60,000 nt of DNA from Bolinopsis microptera (Eukaryota; Ctenophora; Tentaculata; Lobata; Bolinopsidae). This document shows positions 58,101 through 60,000 of this stretch, piece by piece (position 1 is the first letter of the stretch; every line of letters begins with the position of its first letter). The notes below the pieces were generated by a model. That model was not told the origin of the DNA. It ran no database searches and worked only from the letters and a program-made list of their open reading frames with translations. Location: NCBI RefSeq assembly GCF_026151205.1, contig NC_087075.1:3014359-3074358 (forward strand), written 5' to 3'. Both the position numbers and the translations under genes were made by a program.

Positions 58101-59872
58101 GTAAGATAACTTTAAGCTTACATATATTTAATATTATTGTTATGTTTCAAATTTAAATTAACTGTGTTGAAGAATGAAAACCAAGGATATTGGTACTCAC
58201 AATAACTTCTTAGTAATAACGTAACTTCAAACGAATTGCTGCTTAAAGATTTCTTAATTTTTCAGAGCCATGTCCAGCTGGAAGCTACAAGAACATTGGC
58301 ATGAACACATGTAAAGAATGTCCTGATAACACGATCAGTTCAGAAGGAGCAGCCTTGTGTACGACTTGTGGACCTGGCCAGGAACAAAACTTAGGGAGGA
58401 CTGCGTGTGGTAAGGATTCTTATCTGAAGACCAGGGGGCAGGGGGTAATTCAGAGTATTCTGTATTATACACATTTTTATATTTTATGTCACATTAGGTT
58501 CTAACTACTTTCTTATTTTTCAGCTGAGTGTCCAGCTGGAAGCTACAAGAACAAAGATATGACAAGCTGTGAGACATGTGAAACAGGATGGACACCAAAC
58601 ACTGACAAAACTGCCTGTGGTAAGATAACTTGGAAGCTTATACTATTGTTACACAGTAATTGAGACTTGGACCCCCAAGCAAGCAATGGTATAGTAATGT
58701 TAGAGCTGGTTGCTTGAAAGGGTTAGAATTGGGAAAGGAAACAAAATCGTGGGATCGAACTGTTAAAATAGCGGTTGTAATTATTGTTGTAATTATCACA
58801 CAACCAAATTAATCAGGTCAACGTGATTCAATATGATATATCTGCAGTGAGCTGCACGGGACTGAAGGCTGAACATTTTCTAAGTCACAAAATTAAGTTA
58901 TCCTGGAAAAAAACTTTTGTTTACGTTTCAGGTTACCTTTCAGGTTACCTATCATTATGAGCCATAAATATTTTTCGAAGTCGACCATTTGATACACAAT
59001 TTTTCGAATGAAGGTACGGACTAGTTTCGGCTAATAATGATCAGGGTAGCATGGTAGCATGAAACATGAACCAAAACTCTGGAAGATTTCGACTGAGAAA
59101 ATTTTCTGTTCGAGTCATTCTCGATACAAACCTACCTCTGAAAGCTATTAAATGTTTCAATCTTATCGTTCTTTTTTTACATGAAACAAGCGTCATGTAA
59201 TTGCCTTTATTTATTCCGACCATAGCGAGGTGTTTTATTCGAAAAAAATTAAATTCTTTGGTTGTAATGGACGGGATGATGATTACCAGAGTCAGAAGCG
59301 GACTCATAGATCTTTGAAGAACAGCTCCGTGAGACACCACTTTGCTACTTTCTGTTCGCTCAGACTACTTGCCCCGTACTTTATAACTGCTCATTAGAGA
59401 TATCGTCAATCCCAAGACTTTAGTAGTTCTTCAAGTTTTTAACAGTACGAGAATAGAATATACTCAGAAAAGAACAATGGAATAGCTGGTCCAGACTCCA
59501 GTATGACGAAATAAAAAATAGGTCAAAGAATAATAACTTTAGAGCTTTAGGTCCTGCAATTTGGACACCCAGGTGCTGTCAAAATCATAAAATTGATAAC
59601 TAGTTAGACTCGCATTCAAAATAAATAATAAATGATGAATATTATGAGATGTAATAATACAATCGTTTCAGTAACATGCCCAGCTGGGCAGTATAAAACT
59701 TGCAGCATGATAACATGTGAACTGTGCCCTCCGGGAACGTTCAGATCAGCTGACATGGATGCAACCAAGTGTGTCTCTTGTACGGGAAACATGATTAGTC
59801 CTAAAGAGGGAGCTATTTTCTGTAGACAATGTGATGATAATATATTGGCAAACTCAGATAAAACTCAATGTG
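51668..59872 (+). CDS. GCC2_GCC3 modular gene, right arm of inverted duplication
   Basis: Mirror-image relative of the left-arm gene. Exons: B 51668-51821 (badly corrupted), A 54784-54879, A 57297-57392, B 57551-57670, A 58005-58100, B 58266-58409, hybrid 58524-58619, Sushi remnant from 58848, long exon 59672-59872. Modules read PCGEGTYRNDAMTSCETCDA and CPAGSYKNIDMNTCKECPDN. In 54784-54879 the first Pro is Leu. B exon 57551-57670 has lost 24 nt in frame (the LGQERNSG segment). The hybrid exon starts like B (ECPAGSYKN) and ends like A (WTPNTDKTAC). A fold-back element and a LINE lie between exons. The gene continues beyond the window. Whether it makes a protein is uncertain. Confidence 0.75.
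51941..54553. mobile_element. 2.6-kb GC-rich fold-back element, second copy
   Basis: Same GGCACTATCC ends as the 43061-46574 element. Flanks are CAAAGAAT (51933-51940, in the poor-quality stretch) and CTAAGAAT (54554-54561), a near-perfect 8-bp duplication; related introns have CTAAGAAT uninterrupted. Inverted arms of about 1.2 kb meet around a short centre near 53.1-53.3 kb that is itself palindromic (CGACGTGCGACGAGCAACGA and its inverse). A segment LIKFLEKIARQNLLDQDDVL is open in the centre of both copies. It lacks the mini-elements and RT fragment of the first copy. Confidence 0.85.
54893..57050 (+). mobile_element. LINE insertion carrying only ORF1
   Basis: The intron after exon 54784-54879 is interrupted at a run of about 29 G and resumes near 57050 after an A-rich tail (AAAAAAAAATCAATAAAAAA). 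The unit contains a 5' region, a 22-base direct repeat (CAGTGTGTGTAGCTTACGTT twice near 55619), one ORF1 and a 3' region without reverse transcriptase. The 5' part shares the word TTTGGGCATACGC with 5661-7271. Confidence 0.6.
55764..56684 (+). CDS. LINE ORF1 protein (coiled coil + RRM-like)
   Basis: The likely start is ATG 55764 (MYTTEDDLHL), in frame with an upstream ATG at 55659; 306 codons from there. A heptad-rich middle (LKTEALADKEKMVRLQDQLL and onward) suggests a trimerising coiled coil. Next is an RNA-recognition-like fold starting NLIVFGLKEEDGEQ and a basic C-terminal domain with DVWICPDRSSEERAARK, common in invertebrate LINE ORF1 proteins that bind the element RNA. No stops are seen. 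ORF2 is absent downstream, so mobilisation would need help from another element. Confidence 0.8.
   Translation: MYTTEDDLHLTRSQKKLKDFNYEEKEDVEGCADKWFTSMARELKLENFEIRGDMDKEILMSPSIYKRYMANWVMEAADLVRRQSSQMSAMMEIVECLKTEALADKEKMVRLQDQLLVQKDEQLQLFKTSVEETVQTTVETGIKSYSAAVQKNSTNGAVCNSKILKNVIKSVAAEEDRSKNLIVFGLKEEDGEQLPALVTAVLEEIGEKPHFEATRVGWKRPGITAIRPVKITVPSSTAVHQILMKTGRLRMADAHKDVWICPDRSSEERAARKNVVTNLKKRRAEQTHLDHYIRNGKVCSRVKKAP
57551..57670 (+). CDS. B exon with 24-nt in-frame deletion
   Basis: Acceptor TCTTTAG, then ESCPAGSYKNIDMNTCKECP and a shortened end LCTTCERTKCG, where other copies have LCTTCELGQERNSGRTKCG-type spacing. The cysteines and splice phase are kept, so the exon is still usable. Confidence 0.8.
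58848..58874 (+). pseudogene. Sushi exon remnant
   Basis: After TATATCTGCAG only VSCTGLKAE remains. The next bases (ACATTTTCTAAGTCA) correspond to sequence beyond the other end of the intact left-arm exon, so about 280 bases were deleted. Confidence 0.85.
59672..59872 (+). CDS. Long GCC2_GCC3 exon, right-arm gene
   Basis: 201-nt phase 1-1 exon, acceptor ATCGTTTCAG, donor GTATGT. It encodes TCPAGQYKTCSMITCELCPP, then CVSCTGNMISPKEGAIFCRQ and NSDKTQCG, about one and a half cysteine-rich modules in one exon. The intron after it, to the window end, matches 40046-40182 inverted. Confidence 0.8.
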
Positions 59873-60000
59873 GTATGTGAGGAATAATATAGAAAGTGTC
59901 TATCACGGTTTAAGTCGTTTAAAATAGTAGTTTCGTCATAGATTTAGATTTTCAAATTATTAAACGTATGTTCTAAGTTTTTGTTATCAGTACTAAAGCA

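Overview
The window is AT-rich, intron-rich animal DNA with very little intact gene space and a great deal of mobile-element sequence. Spliced genes with GT/AG introns, a TRRAP homologue, a family-31 glycosyltransferase, phase 1-1 exons for GCC2_GCC3 and Sushi modules, and several non-LTR retrotransposons all point to a metazoan. The abundance of transposon families suits an invertebrate such as a cnidarian or sponge, but the species cannot be fixed from the sequence. Three spliced loci can be read by eye. They are (1) a minus-strand GT31 beta-1,3-glycosyltransferase at 891-10268, (2) the last 11 exons of a minus-strand TRRAP/Tra1-type pseudokinase at 20249-24024, and (3) two oppositely oriented genes built of cysteine-rich GCC2_GCC3 (ephrin-receptor-like) exons plus a Sushi exon.

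Layout. 0.9-10.3 kb: the GT31 gene with a truncated LINE, a 1.6-kb TIR element and a G-run-tipped palindromic element in its introns. 10.4-18 kb: mobile-element territory with two LINE ORFs, a THAP fragment, a mini-element family and many copies of a GGACTTACTGCC motif. 20.2-24.0 kb: TRRAP 3' end; tandem repeats span three of its splice junctions and abut a fourth. 24.0-24.5 kb: a decayed GCC2_GCC3 fragment joined directly to the first readable TRRAP exon. 25-40 kb: orphan exon-like ORFs, a tRNA-derived SINE, decayed coding-like tracts and a 1.5-kb mariner-type element. 40-60 kb: a large inverted duplication. The left arm (about 40.05-49.9 kb) carries a minus-strand gene and the right arm (about 51.6-60 kb, running out of the window) a plus-strand gene, so the copies are transcribed away from each other.

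Both arms received a GC-rich fold-back element (43061-46574 and 51941-54553) with the same GGCACTATCC termini and 8-bp target duplications. The right arm also received a LINE ORF1 insertion. The arms have decayed differently: the Sushi exon is intact on the left and deleted on the right, while the long distal module exon is intact on the right and frameshifted on the left.

The most unusual signals are the splice-site-spanning tandem arrays in TRRAP, the fold-back element family, the 9-bp-TSD mini-element, and the short motif scattered through 10.9-17.9 kb. All exon models are by-eye splicing with phase checks; no database search or transcript evidence was available.
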